DNA of 64,000 bases from Botryococcus braunii (Eukaryota; Chlorophyta; Trebouxiophyceae). Where the stretch lies: contig KV908518.1 in the NCBI GenBank assembly GCA_002005505.1, forward strand, positions 65,001 through 129,000, read 5' to 3'. Under the pieces are notes generated by a model. That model was given only the letters and a program-made list of their open reading frames with translations. It was not told where the DNA came from and searched no databases. Within the stretch, counting starts at the first letter, position 1, and every line of letters begins with the position of its first letter. The translations under genes and the position numbers were made by a program. This document shows, piece after piece, positions 1 through 12,900 of the stretch.

Positions 1-2491
1 CCACGACAGCCCAGGGTCCTGCCCCTCACCCGAGACAGCAACAGAGGCAGCCCCTCACCAGCCCCAAATACATTCACTCCCACACACTCAGCTGGACAAT
101 CTGAAGCCGAAGGTGTCTGCAACTACTGCAGCAAAATGGGGCACTATTGGAAGGACTGTCGAAAGAGGCGCAGGGATGGTTGTAGCAGCAGTGCAGCAGC
201 TACAAGGAATGTGGCCACAAGGGCAGATGCCAACGGGAGGACCTCATCCACCTGTTGCTCAGATGGCACAGCTCCATGCTGAGCGCTTCCCTGAATGGTT
301 CCAACCTCCAGCACCTCCCTCTCCCCCTCCAGAAGGTATGAACTACACAGTGTCCCATAATATCCTGGATAGAGCTGGCAGTTCACACCCCCAGCACTCT
401 TGGTTGGTTGACAGTGGAGCCTCAGTTCAGCTTGTCAATGATTCAGCATTGCTGCACAACCCCACAATTCACTCCAAGCCACTCCCTCTGCATTTAGCAA
501 CGTTTGATGCAACTGGTTGCATAACTGCTTCAGGATCAGTATGTATTCTAAGTCCTCAGCGCATCCCTCTTTGGATTCACCACGTGCAGTGTGTCCCCAC
601 AGCAACCACTAATATCCTGTCAGTCTCTGCAGCACTAAGAGATGGTGCAGTGTTCCAAACAGACAGAGTAGGAGCATTTTCATTCATCTCTGGACCAAAC
701 AGCTGGAGAGTCCCAGTGGTTGCTGAAATGGGCCTATATTATGTTCACCACGTGGTTGCAGTAAGAAGCAGCAGTCACCTGAAGCAGGCCCTCAATGTCT
801 CCAAAACCCCAAATACCCACAGGATATCCCATAATTGTGCTAGACGGTACCTGTGGCACAGCAGGATGGGTCACCCTGGAGAACCTTGGATGCAGAGGCT
901 GGCTAAGGAGGAGCTGGTGACTGGGCTCGACACCTCCTTGACTCCCTGTGCTGACTGTCCCGTGCATTGTGAAGCCTGCATAGAGGGGAAGACATCCAAA
1001 CCATCTTTTGGAACCAACAGTAGACCTGCTGTAGAACCTTTGGACAGAGTGCACATTGACACTGTGGGCCCCATCACCCCAGCCGCCATCACTGGGGAAC
1101 GCCTGTGGGTGACTGTGGCCGACGAATCATCCCGGTGGAAGGCAGTCATTCCAGTGAAGTCAAAAGATACCATTGGGGCAGCTGTCAGAGACCTGTTGGT
1201 GTACTGGCAGACTCAGCGGAAAACAACAGTGAAGTGCATCAGATGTGACCGGGGAACTGAATTTATTAATGCACGATTCAAGGAATTTTGTGCTTCCCAG
1301 GGGACTAAGCTGGAGACCTCGGCTCCCTACACTCCACAGCAGAATGGAGTGGCAGAACGAGCCAACCGCACCCTGAAGGAACGTACTCGGACTATCTTGG
1401 CATTTGCAGCTGCCAGCCCTACCCTCTGGAAGGAAGCGCTCGAAACAGCTTGTACCCTCCTCAACATGGGCCCTTGTTCAGGCAGGAACCTTACACCTCC
1501 TGAACACTTTTGGGGTTACAAGCCTGATGTTTCTCTTCTGCGCACATGGGGGTGCCTGGCTTATGTCCATGTTCTAGACGTTCAGAGGCCAGTATTTGCT
1601 CCTAAGGCAGTCCCGGGTATGTTTACTGGATACTCTGCGTCTTCCAAAGCATACCGGATATACATGGGTGGGGGAGTATGGAGAGAAAGCAGGGATGTGG
1701 TGTTTGTTGAGCATCTCAGGGGAGCTCCCAGAGTGGATATGACTGCCAATCCCACACAGTCACTGGAGTTTCAGTATCCAAGCCCTCAGGAGAACCGCAC
1801 CCCCAGTCAGTTTCCAGCATCAGGGCCCTCACACAGCCAGAACCCAGCCGAGTCAGATACCCTGGAGTCAGAAGGTGAAGTTAACTCACACACCAGCCCA
1901 CAGAAGACCTCAGCACCAGACTGTCCAGGACACCCTGAGAGAGCTGAGCCCAGCCTTGACCCCCGGGGAGAAGTGGACCCAGTGGACCTCCGAAGGACCA
2001 TTGAAGCGGCGCAGGATCTGGCTCGGGGCACTCAACCTGACAATGGTCTGCAGCCTCAATTGATACGGGTCCAGGAGCTGCTGAGACCAGCTGCACAAGA
2101 AATCTCTGGCCTACAATCTGATGGGCTGACTCGGGCCCAACGACATGAGCAACGAACGTTGGCCAAAGAACTCCTGCTGTCACAGGAGGTGGGAGAGAGC
2201 AAGGGAGAAGTGGGGACTACTGAAAGTGACACACAGTCACTGGGACCAGGGGAAGTGCAGATAGGTGGATGTCACTCTGAGAGCAATGTACTGAATGTGA
2301 GTGATGTGAGTGGAACAGCCACTGCAATGGCTGTAAATGGTCCCAGGGAGCTGAGTTGCATGGGTGGGCCCTGTTCAGTGAATGAGGAGAATGTAAGGGA
2401 TGAGACTGACATGAGAAAGTCTGGCTCCCTCCCTCAGCAAAGGGAACGAGTGAGGGAACGTGGTGACAGCCACATGCCTGAGAAGAGCCAC
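1..2491 (+). pseudogene. Element A gag C-terminus, protease and integrase (broken Copia polyprotein)
   Basis: Left half of the element A polyprotein. Frame 1 from base 1 gives a Pro/Ser-rich gag tail and a CCHC zinc knuckle (C-N-Y-C, then H and C, about 118-159). The frame changes near 175-180: the intact copies in element C have about six more codons (RDAETQRN) where A reads RRD and then VVAAV in frame 2, so a short deletion shifted the frame. Frame 2 is then open to 2491. It shows the protease motif DSGA (from 410), the GAG-pre-integrase H/C region (YLWHSRMGHPG, then CxxC) and the integrase triad D (HIDTVGP), D (RCDRGTEF), E (NGVAERANR). A long Ser/Pro/Glu linker follows. The protein breaks where B inserted; the tail after 2491 is B LTR. 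Confidence 0.9.
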
Positions 2492-2604
2492 TGTAAAAAG
2501 TTATGGGCAGTGGCGTATCCTGTAAGCAAGCAGACAGGTCGTAAGTTCGTGCCTCTCCAGCTACAGACCTTGACGACTGTCTGCTCTTTAGACACATGCA
2601 ACTG
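2492..2604 (-). repeat. Element B 3' LTR, distal part
   Basis: Terminal part of B's 3' LTR. It starts TGTAAAAAGTTATGGGC, matches 34136 onward, and is cut at 2604 by element C. The target duplication of C is AACTG at 2600-2604, repeated at 23051-23055. The LTR continues at 23056. Confidence 0.9.
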
Positions 2605-3333
2605 TGTACAATTCTGGGCGTAATGTTCCCTGTATGTCCCGGCACGAAGGGTGTTAAGCTCGGTCGGGTCTCTTGCTGTGTGTAGGAGAGCAAGCAGAGC
2701 CCGACTGTGTGTTGACACTTGTGGCAACTGATCAGAGATAAGCACCCGGAGTGCTCTTTCAGTCCCAAACAAGTCATTACATTGCTTCTTGCTCTCTCTC
2801 AACGCCAAGGAATTCAAACTACCTCTTCTAAACATCGACCGATAGTTCGCATTACCATTGTTCGATGAGCCAAGCATTAGCAACATTCTAATACACTTAT
2901 CTAGACCTCTTCCTAATCAATTGTCCATGCAAGTTACACTGAGATGCAGCACTTCACCTGTATGTCCCGGCACGAAGGGTGTTAAGCTCGGTCGGGTCTC
3001 TTGCTGTGTGTAGGAGAGCAAGCAGAGCCCGACTGTGTGTTGACACTTGTGGCAACTGATCAGAGATAAGCACCCGGAGTGCTCTTTCAGTCCCAAACAA
3101 GTGCCGAGCCCTTCATGCCTGCTGCCTATATCCTTTCTCGCAAGAACGCGTCAAATTGCATTACTCTCTCTCTCCAAAACGGAATCAGTCCAGATCAATT
3201 ATGGCAGAACTCTAGAGTTCTGCCATCCATTACTCTACCTCTAAGATTGTTCACATTGATTGCTTTAGGGAAGCCTGGCCACTATTACTCTTCTGAGGGA
3301 AAGTCACTAATTTGTTCTTTCACTATTATAACA
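2605..3333 (-). repeat. LTR1 of the C array (3' LTR of copy 1)
   Basis: 729 bp, TG...CA. It contains two copies of a 146-bp unit about 330 bp apart (from about 2629 and 2958). A perfect 24-bp palindrome with half-site TGGCAGAACTCT lies at 3202-3225. The adjoining bases 3334-3352 are the complement of the polypurine tract (AAGGGGAAG on the - strand), which marks this as a 3' LTR. Confidence 0.92.
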
Positions 3334-3351
3334 CTTCCCCTTGACTTTTCC

Positions 3352-6300
3352 TCACAAAAACTTGGCCAGTCCTAGAGCCTCACGATGGCCCTGAAATACC
3401 TGCCTTGTCAACGGCTTGGTAAATATATCTGCCACATTCCTAGCAGAAGGAACGTATTTCACATCCACCTGTCCCAATGCAATAGCTTCCCGAGCAAAAT
3501 GAAAGCTGATTGCAATGTGCTTGGTATGCTTTGAGAACACTGGATTTCTGAGATGATTGATGCATCCCTGATTATCACAGTGGATCTTCACAATCCAAGG
3601 AGAAATACCAATTTCTTCCAGGAATCCCTTCATCCAATTTGCCTCTTTGACAGCTGCACTTGCCGCCATGAACTCAGCCTCTACAGTGGATGTGGCCACT
3701 GCAGACTGCTTCTTGCTTCCCCAAACTACAGCTCCTCCAAACACACGAATTACGTAACCAGTAGTGGAAAACCTGTGATCCTGATCACCACCATAATCTG
3801 CATCCACAAAGCCCTCCAGCTCTGTGTCCTTCCCCCCAAGTACTAACACAAGATCCCTGGTAGCCATCAGATACTTCAACACTCTGATGGCTTCATTCTA
3901 GTGAGCAGTGGTGGGAGTAATCCTGTACCTGGAAAGCACTCCCACAGCCTGGGAAATATCAGGCCTTGTGGTGTTTGCAATGTACAACAGTGACCCAACC
4001 AGCTCACAATATCTGTGTCCTGGTGGTAAGGGACTCCCAGCTCCAATGCTGGCACTGTTGTCCTTGGACATCGGTCGCTGTGTGGCCACAAAATCCTTAG
4101 TCATAGGGGTGTCAGGCCCCACAGACTCCAGATCCAGCCCAAATTTCTCAACTAAGGCATCAATCTTTGGGATGCAACTCAAAGAAATCAACCCTTTCTC
4201 TCTATCTCTCATCACTTGGCAGCCCAAGAAATCTTTCACCTCTCCTAGATCATGAATGGTGAACTCCTGCTTCAACAACCCTTTCACTCTCTCAATCTCA
4301 CTCATGCCCTTCGAAACTATTAATAGATCATCAACATAAATTAGCACAAAGGATTTCCCTCCATCCACAGAACATTTCACATAGACCCCAGCATCACTCT
4401 TGCACACCTCATACCCCATGGTATGTAGCTTCTCATTAAGGGTCTTATGCCATGCCCTTGGAGCTTGCTTCAGGCCATACAGTGCCTTCTTCAAGCGACA
4501 CACAGTGTTCCCATCCCCATTCTCAAACCCAGGAGGTTGTGTGACATAGACCTCCTCCTCTAATTCACCATTTAAAAACGCAGTCTTGACATCCACCTGG
4601 TGAATTTCAAGACCCTCCTGTGCAGCCACTGACAGTAAAGCTCTTCTAGACCCATAACTGCTGGTGGGAGCAAATACCTCCATCACATCCACTCCTGGAA
4701 TTTGCCTACACCCTTGAGCCACCAGCCTGGCCTTGAACCTAAGCACATTGCCGTGTGCATCCATTTTCACTGAGAAAATCCAGTGAACTGGGATAACTTT
4801 GTGCCCACGAGGTCTAGGAACAAACTCCATCACCTCATGAGCATCTAAGGAGTTTTGCTCCTCCTGCATTGCAGCCTTCCAGTATTCCCACTGTGGGGAC
4901 TGCTGGGCCTCCTTTAGACTTGAAGGCACACTAATCTTCCCAAAACGCACCCCAGTGTGCTTCCCCTGATCTTGCTTACTCTTACTCTCACTCTCATCCA
5001 CTACTCTTTCGCTGAATGTCGCCGCACTGCATGTGGGGACTGTGGGTAAAGATCCAGATCTCTCCCTCTGCTCTTTCTCTCTCTTAGACTCACAGCTTGC
5101 CCTCTCAAGCTTGCTGCCAGCCACTCTCACATCATCCTCCCAAACACAGGTACCTCTCGGAAAGCTCTTGTAATTGGGGGAGTTCTCACACTGTCTTGGC
5201 TTCCGATTCACCTCCTCAGACACACTCTCACATGGCTGACGGTTTGCAGTCCCGTCAGGACTCTCACAGACATGTGAACCACTCTGCATTGCATGAGCTC
5301 TTGGTCTATCTTGCTGCTGTGCCCATGTCTCTCTCTCTCTCTCTGTCTGCTCCCTACTAGACATGAGCGCTGGGGCGCAGGCCCAGCAGCACACTCCCAT
5401 GCATGGCCCACACTTGCGTGGCTGGCACCACATTGTCGTTGGGCATCACTGATAGAGTTCTCACCGCTAACATTTCTCTCAGGCACTGAGCAGGTCCCAC
5501 CCATACATCTCAGCTCACTTGGACCATCTGCAGTCTGATCAGAGACTGCCCCCCTCTCATCTCTTACAAGTGAAGCAGGTCTCTCGGTGTCCTGCCCCAA
5601 TTCCTGCGCTTCCCCTGGTCCCTGTGACTCTGTGTCACCTTCAGTCATCCCCTCTCGCTCACAGCTCTCTCCCTTATCCTGTGCCAGCAGGATATCTCGA
5701 GCCGCAGTTCGTTGCTCATAGCGTTGAGCCCGCGACAGTCCGTCCGGAGGCGGGATGGTAGTAGCCGGATGCGTGTTACGCAGTGACTGCTGTATTCGCT
5801 CTAATGTCTGATGATGTTGTCCGCTGTCTGCACTTCCTCGCGCCAGTCGTTGAATAGCGTCCAGAGCCCCGGACTGATCCAGGTCCGGCTGCTGCTCTCC
5901 CGTGCTTGCTTCGGGAGACACAATGAGAATGCCCTCCTCTTGGGAAGGCTTCCCCTGACTATCAGGCTCAGTTGCAGCCTGGTCAGAGGGTACCGGGAAG
6001 GAGCTGTCAGGTCTACTGCTGGAGCATGGGCTGCTGACAGTCTGATTCTGCATACTGCGCTGTGACAATGGCACCACTGGGTTGCTGCTGTGCAATTGCC
6101 CTGATAAGTCTTCAGGGTATGAGAACTGCTGAGGCTGGTCAGGGAGAACAGCCATTCCCACCCGAGTAGCTCCTCGAATGTGTTCCACAAATTGAACATC
6201 TCTGCTCTCTCTCCAGATCCCCCCCCCCCCCCATATAGATACGATATGCCTTTGACACTGGAGAGTAACCAGTGAACATCCCAGCCACAGCCTTTGGTGC

Positions 6301-8600
6301 AAAGGCCCCCCTCTGCTGGTCAGGAACGTGCACAAATGCAAGGCATCCCCATGTGCGCAGCAAGGATACATCTGGCTTATATCCCATGAACATTTCGCAG
6401 GGAGATAGGGGCCTGCCTGTGCTGGGTCCCATATTTAGGAGGGTGCAGGCTGTCTCCAGGGCTTCCTTCCACATAACAGGGCTTGCTGCAGCAAAATTGA
6501 GGAGGGTCCTGGTGCGCTCCTTGAGGGTTCTGTTGGCTCTCTCAGCAACTCCATTCTGCTGAGGGGTATATGGGGCAGATGTCTCCAGCTTAGTGCCCTG
6601 GGATGCACAAAATTCCTTGAACTTGGCATTTAAGAACTCTGTCCCTCTGTCACTGCGGATGCACTTCACTGTAGTTTCCTTCTCAGTTTGCCAATACAAA
6701 ATTAGGTCTCTGACAACAGCTCCAATTACATCTTTTGACTTCACTGGCAGCACTGCCTTCCACCCAGATGCCTCATCAGTTACGGTTACCCAAAAACGTT
6801 CCCCAGTAATGGCTGCTGGTGATATGGGACCCACAGTGTCAATGTGGATTCTGTCAAGGGGTTTCTCAGCAGGTCTAGAGCTTTCACCAAATGGGGGACG
6901 TGCATGCTTCCCCTCAATGCATGCTTCACAGTACTTAGGACACTTTTCACAGGGGGACATCAAGGTGTCTAGGCCAGTAACCAGTTGCTCACTGCTCAGG
7001 CGTTTCATCCAGGGGTCTCCTGGGTGTCCCAATCTTCTGTGCCACAGGAAACGTTTGGCACAGTCATGGCTTAGACCTTTGGAGCATTTCTTCTTCAGGG
7101 CAGCAGTCACTGAATAATGATCCTTCACTGGCGGTACTGGGAGGCAGTTGTGGATATAATAGAGACCATTCTCTGGTTTCACAGGCATCTGCCAACCACT
7201 CGGTCCTGAGACAGCAGTGAATGCTCCCAGTCTATCTGTACTGAACCGGATTCCATCGCGCAGAGCAGCAGATACTGAGAGAATATTGGTGGTGGCTGAG
7301 GGAACACACTGGACATGATGCAGCCACACAGGAATATGCTGAGAGGACATGAGACACACTGACCCAGTAGCAACAATACCCCCAGTGGCATCAGATGTAG
7401 CTAGCAGCAGTGGAATAGGGTGGTCATGTACTGTAGGGGCATGCAGCAGGGAAAGGTTGTTCACAAGATGTACAGACGCTCCACTGTCCACAAGCCACGA
7501 CTGTTTGGACTATTGGTGCTTACTGCCATCCAGCACATTATAAGATACCACGTATGGCATACCTTCTGAGGGAGGAGAAGGTGGGCCTGGAGGAGGGTGC
7601 AGTAGTGGGAACGCTCCAGTGCCTGGGAATGCATGCTGCACGCTTGGAGGTGGCTGGGGTGCACCAGGAAACTGTCCTTGGGGCCACATGGCAGCAAGTT
7701 GCTGTACAGCTGCCACCACATTGCGTTGTGTCTCTGCATCCCTTTGACGTTTGCGGCAGTCTCTCCAAAAATGGCCTTTCCTGTGGCAGTAGTTGCACGT
7801 GCCTCTCACTTCTCCCCTTGATTCTGAGTCTGCTGGCTGTTTGGAGGGATTGGCCCCGCTAGTGGAAGGGGCTGGAGCAGTCTCTCGTTGAGCAGGCATT
7901 GCCTTCATCACCATGGCAGGCTGTTCTCCATCATCGTTGTAGCCAGAAGCCTCTGCAGTGGTGGAAATGAGAGCTGCCAGATCATCCAGGGGGTAAGCTA
8001 CTGCGGTGGGCAACAGCCCGGGAGGATTAGCTGCTGCTGGCAGTCCCTGCACGATCTGGGTGGCCACATGACCATCCAAGAGGTCATGTCCATTGCGTTT
8101 CAAGCAGCTTTTGAGATTTATCATTCTAGACACATACTGAGAGATCGTTTCTCCACGTCTCATCCCTTTGGACATTTCCTTCAGCCAGTCTGCATTTGCT
8201 TGAGTGTTGTAACCACCACAAATTTCTTGCAAATAAACAGATATGCATACGGCTTACTTGACACTTCTCCTAGCCATTCCTCTGGAACTGACTCATACAG
8301 CAGAAGCATTGCAGCCGCATTATGGATAGTTCCAGGCATGGCTGACTGAATGGCAGGAAAAGAACCCTTAGCACTATTGGCAGCAGTGAAGGCATTGTCC
8401 CATACCACAAAATTTGTGCCATGACGATCCAGTTTAATATGCACTTTGACTTGGGTGGCTATGACCTTGGGAAGTACATCTCCCTCGCCCTTTGATGTGC
8501 TGGGTGTACACGGCTGTCGTGTGGGAGACGATGTAGATGCTTCCTCTGTGGTGGGCTCCTCCTCAGGTGGCTCCCTTGATTTAGATCTCTTTCTCGCCAT
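3352..8600 (-). pseudogene. C copy 1 gag-pol polyprotein, broken
   Basis: Copia polyprotein with gag (start MARKRSK at 8600), CCHC knuckle (CNYCHRKGHFWRDC), protease DSGA (near 7490), integrase (D/D/E with ERANRTLKERT), a Ser/Glu-rich linker, reverse transcriptase with YVDD (near 4325) and RNase H, ending in KFL at 3352. Visible lesions: a frameshift and 9-nt deletion near 8215-8255; a CAG to TAG stop before the protease (near 7512); a frameshift at a run of 14 C (6219-6232); and TGG to TAG at 3898-3900 in the reverse transcriptase/RNase H connection. The region 3898-5433 (511 codons) is otherwise open. The same CAG to TAG stop occurs in copy 3, so it predates the separation of those copies. 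Confidence 0.9.
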
Positions 8601-8607
8601 GCTGATG

Positions 8608-9134
8608 TCACTCAGTCTGCGTTAGGTTCTGACGCTGCGAGTCCCCGTCTTCGCCTCCGTCGTCTGTGTCCGTGCACCACTCCTCTGGGCTGAATCCTTT
8701 TCTGCTGCCCAGAAGGGAAAGTAGGAAGTCCTCGTCAAGAGTAGCGAGAGCACACTCCACTGCTGTGTAGGCTGCCCTTTCTTCCCAATACTCGGGTTTG
8801 CTGGGTCCTCCGAGCTGTTGTAGATGTCGTTCAAATAATGCTCGCGTGACGAAGCCTGGGTCCGCGTTGATGAATGAACACTCCCACGCAGTTACTTTGT
8901 ATGCTGGGTAACAGAAAATCGTCGTCTGAACCACAGAGGCTGCTCGAGTTTGCCCAGTCCGTACGCGCGGCTGACAAAATCCTTCACTATAAATGCTCGT
9001 TCTTCTGGTGTTCTCGGTCCCGTATCTCCTCCAGCTCGCCTCAGGCTATCATATGTAGGTGGTGAAGGAGGTGGGGGAATAAAAGGTCTTTTACCGCCGG
9101 TCGACATCCTTCCGCTCTGCTTCGTTCGTCCCAT
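8608..9134 (-). pseudogene. C copy 1 ORF0, frameshifted
   Basis: Copy of the small ORF upstream of gag. It starts MGRTKQSGRM at 9134, as in copies 2 and 3. One A is missing near 8909 (GGTAACAG against GGTAAACAG in copy 3) and one C near 8632, so the frame is lost twice. Otherwise it is almost identical to the intact version at 21768-22292. Its function is unknown. Confidence 0.8.
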
Positions 9135-9178
9135 CGTAGGCTCGGAACATACTTTCAGTTGCCCAGCTCAAGAGTTGG

Positions 9179-9191
9179 TGGGCCCATAACC
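9179..9191 (-). other. Primer-binding site of C copy 1 (half-tRNA type)
   Basis: The + strand reads TGGGCCCATAACC directly before the LTR. On the element strand GGTTATGGGCCCA directly follows the 5' LTR. It is complementary to the anticodon arm of eukaryotic initiator tRNA-Met, not to a tRNA 3' CCA end. Drosophila copia is known to prime from a 5' half of this tRNA. Confidence 0.8.
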
Positions 9192-9916
9192 TGTACAATT
9201 CTGGGCGTAATGTTCCCTGTATGTCCCGGCACGAAGGGTGTTAAGCTCGGTCGGGTCTCTTGCTGTGTGTAGGAGAGCAAGCAGAGCCCGACTGTGTGTT
9301 GACACTTGTGGCAACTGATCAGAGATAAGCACCCGGAGTGCTCTTTCAGTCCCAAACAAGTCATTACATTGCTTCTTGCTCTCTCTCAACGCCAAGGAAT
9401 TCAAACTACCTCTTCTAACATCGACCGATAGTTCGCATTACCATTGTTCGATGAGCCAAGCATTAGCAACATTCTAATACACTTATCTAGACCTCTTCCT
9501 AATCAATTGTCCATGCAAGTTACACTGAGATGCAGCACTTCACCTGTATGTCCCGGCACGAAGGGTGTTAAGCTCGGTCGGGTCTCTTGCTGTGTGTAGG
9601 AGAGCAAGCAGAGCCCGACTGTGTGTTGACACTTGTGGCAACTGATCAGAGATAAGCACCCGGAGTGCTCTTTCAGTCCCAAACAAGTGCCGAGCCCTTC
9701 ATGCCTGCTGCCTATATCCTTTCTCGCAAGAACGCGTCAAATTGCATTACTCTCTCTCTCCAAATGGAATCAGTCCAGATCAATTATGGCAGAACTCTAG
9801 AGTTCTGCCATCCATTACTCTACCTCTAAGATTGTTCACATGATTGCTTTAGGGAAGCCTGGCCACTATTACTCTTCTGAGGGAAAGTCACTAATTGTTC
9901 TTTCACTATTATAACA
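9192..9916 (-). repeat. LTR2 of the C array (5' LTR of copy 1 and 3' LTR of copy 2)
   Basis: 725 bp, TG...CA. The 146-bp internal units lie at 9216-9361 and 9543-9688 and look identical by eye. The palindrome is at 9787-9810. It is flanked on the left by a primer-binding site and on the right by a polypurine tract complement, so one LTR serves two internal regions. Confidence 0.92.
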
Positions 9917-9934
9917 CTTCCCCTTGACTTTTCC

Positions 9935-12900
9935 TCACAAAAACTTGGCCAGTCCTAGAGCCTCACGATGGCCCTGAAATACCTGCCTTGTCAACGGCTT
10001 GGTAAATATATCTGCCACATTCCTAGCAGAAGGAACGTATTTCACATCCACTGCCCAATGCAATAGCTTCCCGAGCAAAATGAAAGCTGATTGCAATGTG
10101 CTTGGTATGCTTGAGAACACTGGATTTCTGAGATGATTGATGCATCCCTGATTATCACAGTGGATCTTCACAATCCAGGAGAAATACCAATTTCTTCCAG
10201 GAATCCCTTCATCCAATTGGCCTCTTTGACAGCTGCACTTGCCGCCATAACTCAGCCTCTACAGTGGAGTGGCACTGCAGACTGCTTCTTGCTTCCCCAA
10301 ACTACAGCTCCTCCAACACACGAATTACGTAACCAGTAGTGGAAAACCGTGATCCTGATCACCACCATAATCTGCATCACAAAGCCCTCCAGCTCTGTGT
10401 CCTTCCCCCAAGTACCAAAACAAGATCCCTGGTAGCCTTCAGATATTTCACACTCTGATGGCTTCATTCCAGTGAGCAGTGTGGGAGTAATCTGTACCTG
10501 GAAAGCACTCCCACAGCCTGGGAAATATCAGGCCTGTGGTGTTGGCAATGTACAACAGTGACCCAACCAGTTCACAATATCTGTGTCCTGGTGGCAAGGG
10601 ACTCCCAGCTCCAATGCTGGCACTGTTGTCCTTAGACATCGGTCGCTGTGTGGCCACAAAATCCTTAGTCATAGGGGTGTCAGGCCCCACAGACTCCAGA
10701 TCCAGCCCAAATTTCTCAACTAGGCATCAATCTTGGGGATGCACTCAATGAAATCAACCCTTTCTCTCTATCTCTCATCACTTGGCAGCCCAAGAAATCT
10801 TTCACCTCTCCTAGATCATGAATGGTGAACTCCTGCTTAACAACCCTTTCACTCTCTCAATCTCACCCATGCCCTTGGAAACTATCAATAGATCATCAAC
10901 ATAAATCAGCACAAAGGATTTCCTCCATCCACAGAACATTTCACATAGACACCAGCATCACTCTTGCACACCTCATACCCCATGGTATGTAGCTTCTCAT
11001 TAAGGGTCTTATGCCATGCCCTTGGAGCTTGCTTCAGGCCATACAGTGCCTTCTTCAAGCGACACACTGTGTTACCATCCCCATTTTCAAACCCAGGAGG
11101 TTGTGTGACATAGACCTCCTCCTCTAATTCACCATTTAAAAATGCAGTCTTGACATCCACCTGGTGAATTTCAAGACCCTCTTGTGCGGCCACTGACAGC
11201 AAAGCTCTCCTAGACCCATAACTGCTGGTGGGAGCAAATACCTCCATTACATCCACTCCTGGAATTTGCCTACACCCTTGAGCCACCAGCCTAGCCTTGA
11301 ACCTCAGCACATTACCATGAGCATCCATTTTCAATGAAAAAATCCAGTGAACTGGGATTACTTTGTGACCACGAGGTCTTGGAACAAACTCCATCACCTC
11401 ATGAGCATCTAAGAATTTTGCTCTTCCTGCATAGCAGCCTTCCAGTATTCCCACTGTGGGGACTGCTGGGCCTCCTTTAGACTGGTAGACACACTAATCT
11501 TCCCAAATCTCACCCCAGTGTGCTTCCCCTGATCTTGCTTACTCTCACCCTCACTGTCACCCACTACTCTTCCGCTGAATGTCGCCGCACTCCACGTGGG
11601 GACTGTGGGCAAAGATCTAGATCTCCCCCTCTGCTCTTTCTCTCTCTTAGACTCACATCTTGCCCTCTCAAGCTTGCTGCCAGACACTCTCACATCATCC
11701 TCCCAAACACAGGTACCTCTCGGAAAGCTCTTGTAATTGGGGGAATTCTCACACTGTCCAGGCTTCCGATTCACCTCCTCAGACACACTCTCACATGGCT
11801 GACGGTTTGCAGTCCCGTCTGGACTCTCACAGGCATTTGAACCACTCTGCATTGCATGAGCTCTTGGTCTGTCTTGAGGCTGTGCCCATGTCTCTCTCTC
11901 TCTCTCTGTCTGCTCCCTACTAGACATGAGCGCTGGGGCGCAGGCCCAGCAGCACACTCCCATGCATGGCCCACACTTGCGTGGCTGGCACCACATTGTC
12001 CTTGGGCATCACAGATTGAGTTCCCATCTCTAACATGTCTCTCAGGCACTGAGCAGGTCCCACCCATACAGCTCAGCTCGCTTGGACCATCTACAGTCTG
12101 ATCAGAGACTGCCCCCCTCTCATCTCTTACAAACGAAGCAGGTCTCTCGGTGTCCTGACCCAATTCCTGCACTTCCCCTGGTCCCTGTGACTCTGTGTCA
12201 CCTTCAGTCATCCCCTCTCGCTCACAGCTCTCTCCCTTATCCTGTGCCAGCAGGATATCTCGAGCCGCAGTTCGTTGCTCATAGCGTTGAGCCCGCGACA
12301 GTCCGTCCGGAGGCGGAATGGTCGTTGCCGGATGAGTGTTACGCAGTGACTGCTGTGCTCGCTCTAGTATCCGTTGGTGTTGCCCGCTGTCCGAACTTCC
12401 TCGCGCCAGTCGTTGAATTGCGTCCAGAGCCCCGGACTGATCCAAGTCCGGCTGCTGTTCTCCCGTGCTTTATTCAGGTTGTCACATTGGGAATGCCCTC
12501 CTCTTGGGAAGGCTTCCCCTGACTAGCAGGCTCAGTTGCAGCCTGGTCAGAGGGTACTGGGAAGGAGCTGTCAGGTCTAATGCTGGAGCATGGGCTGCTG
12601 ACAGTCTGATTCTGCGTGCTCCACTGTGGCAATGACACCACTGGCCAGCACACCCATGGGTTGCTGCTGTGCATTTGCCCTGGTAAGTCTTCAGGGTATG
12701 AGAACTGCTGAGGCTGGTCAGGGAGAACTGCCATTCCCACCCGAGTAGCTCCTCGAATGTGTTCCACAAATTGGACATCTCTGCTCTCTCTCCAGATCCC
12801 CCCTCCCATATAGACACGGTATGCCTTTGACACTGGAGAGTAACCAGTGAACATCCCAGCCACAGCCTTTGGTGCAAATGCCCCCCTCTGCTGATCAGGA

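Noticed and set aside
115..185. Programmed frameshift at the gag knuckle of A
   Set aside because: All C and F copies read through in one frame here. A has lost about six codons at this point, so it is a deletion.
2629..3110. Repeated small frames in the LTRs of C and F as candidate genes
   Set aside because: They recur only because the LTR unit is duplicated, change frame between copies and resemble no protein.
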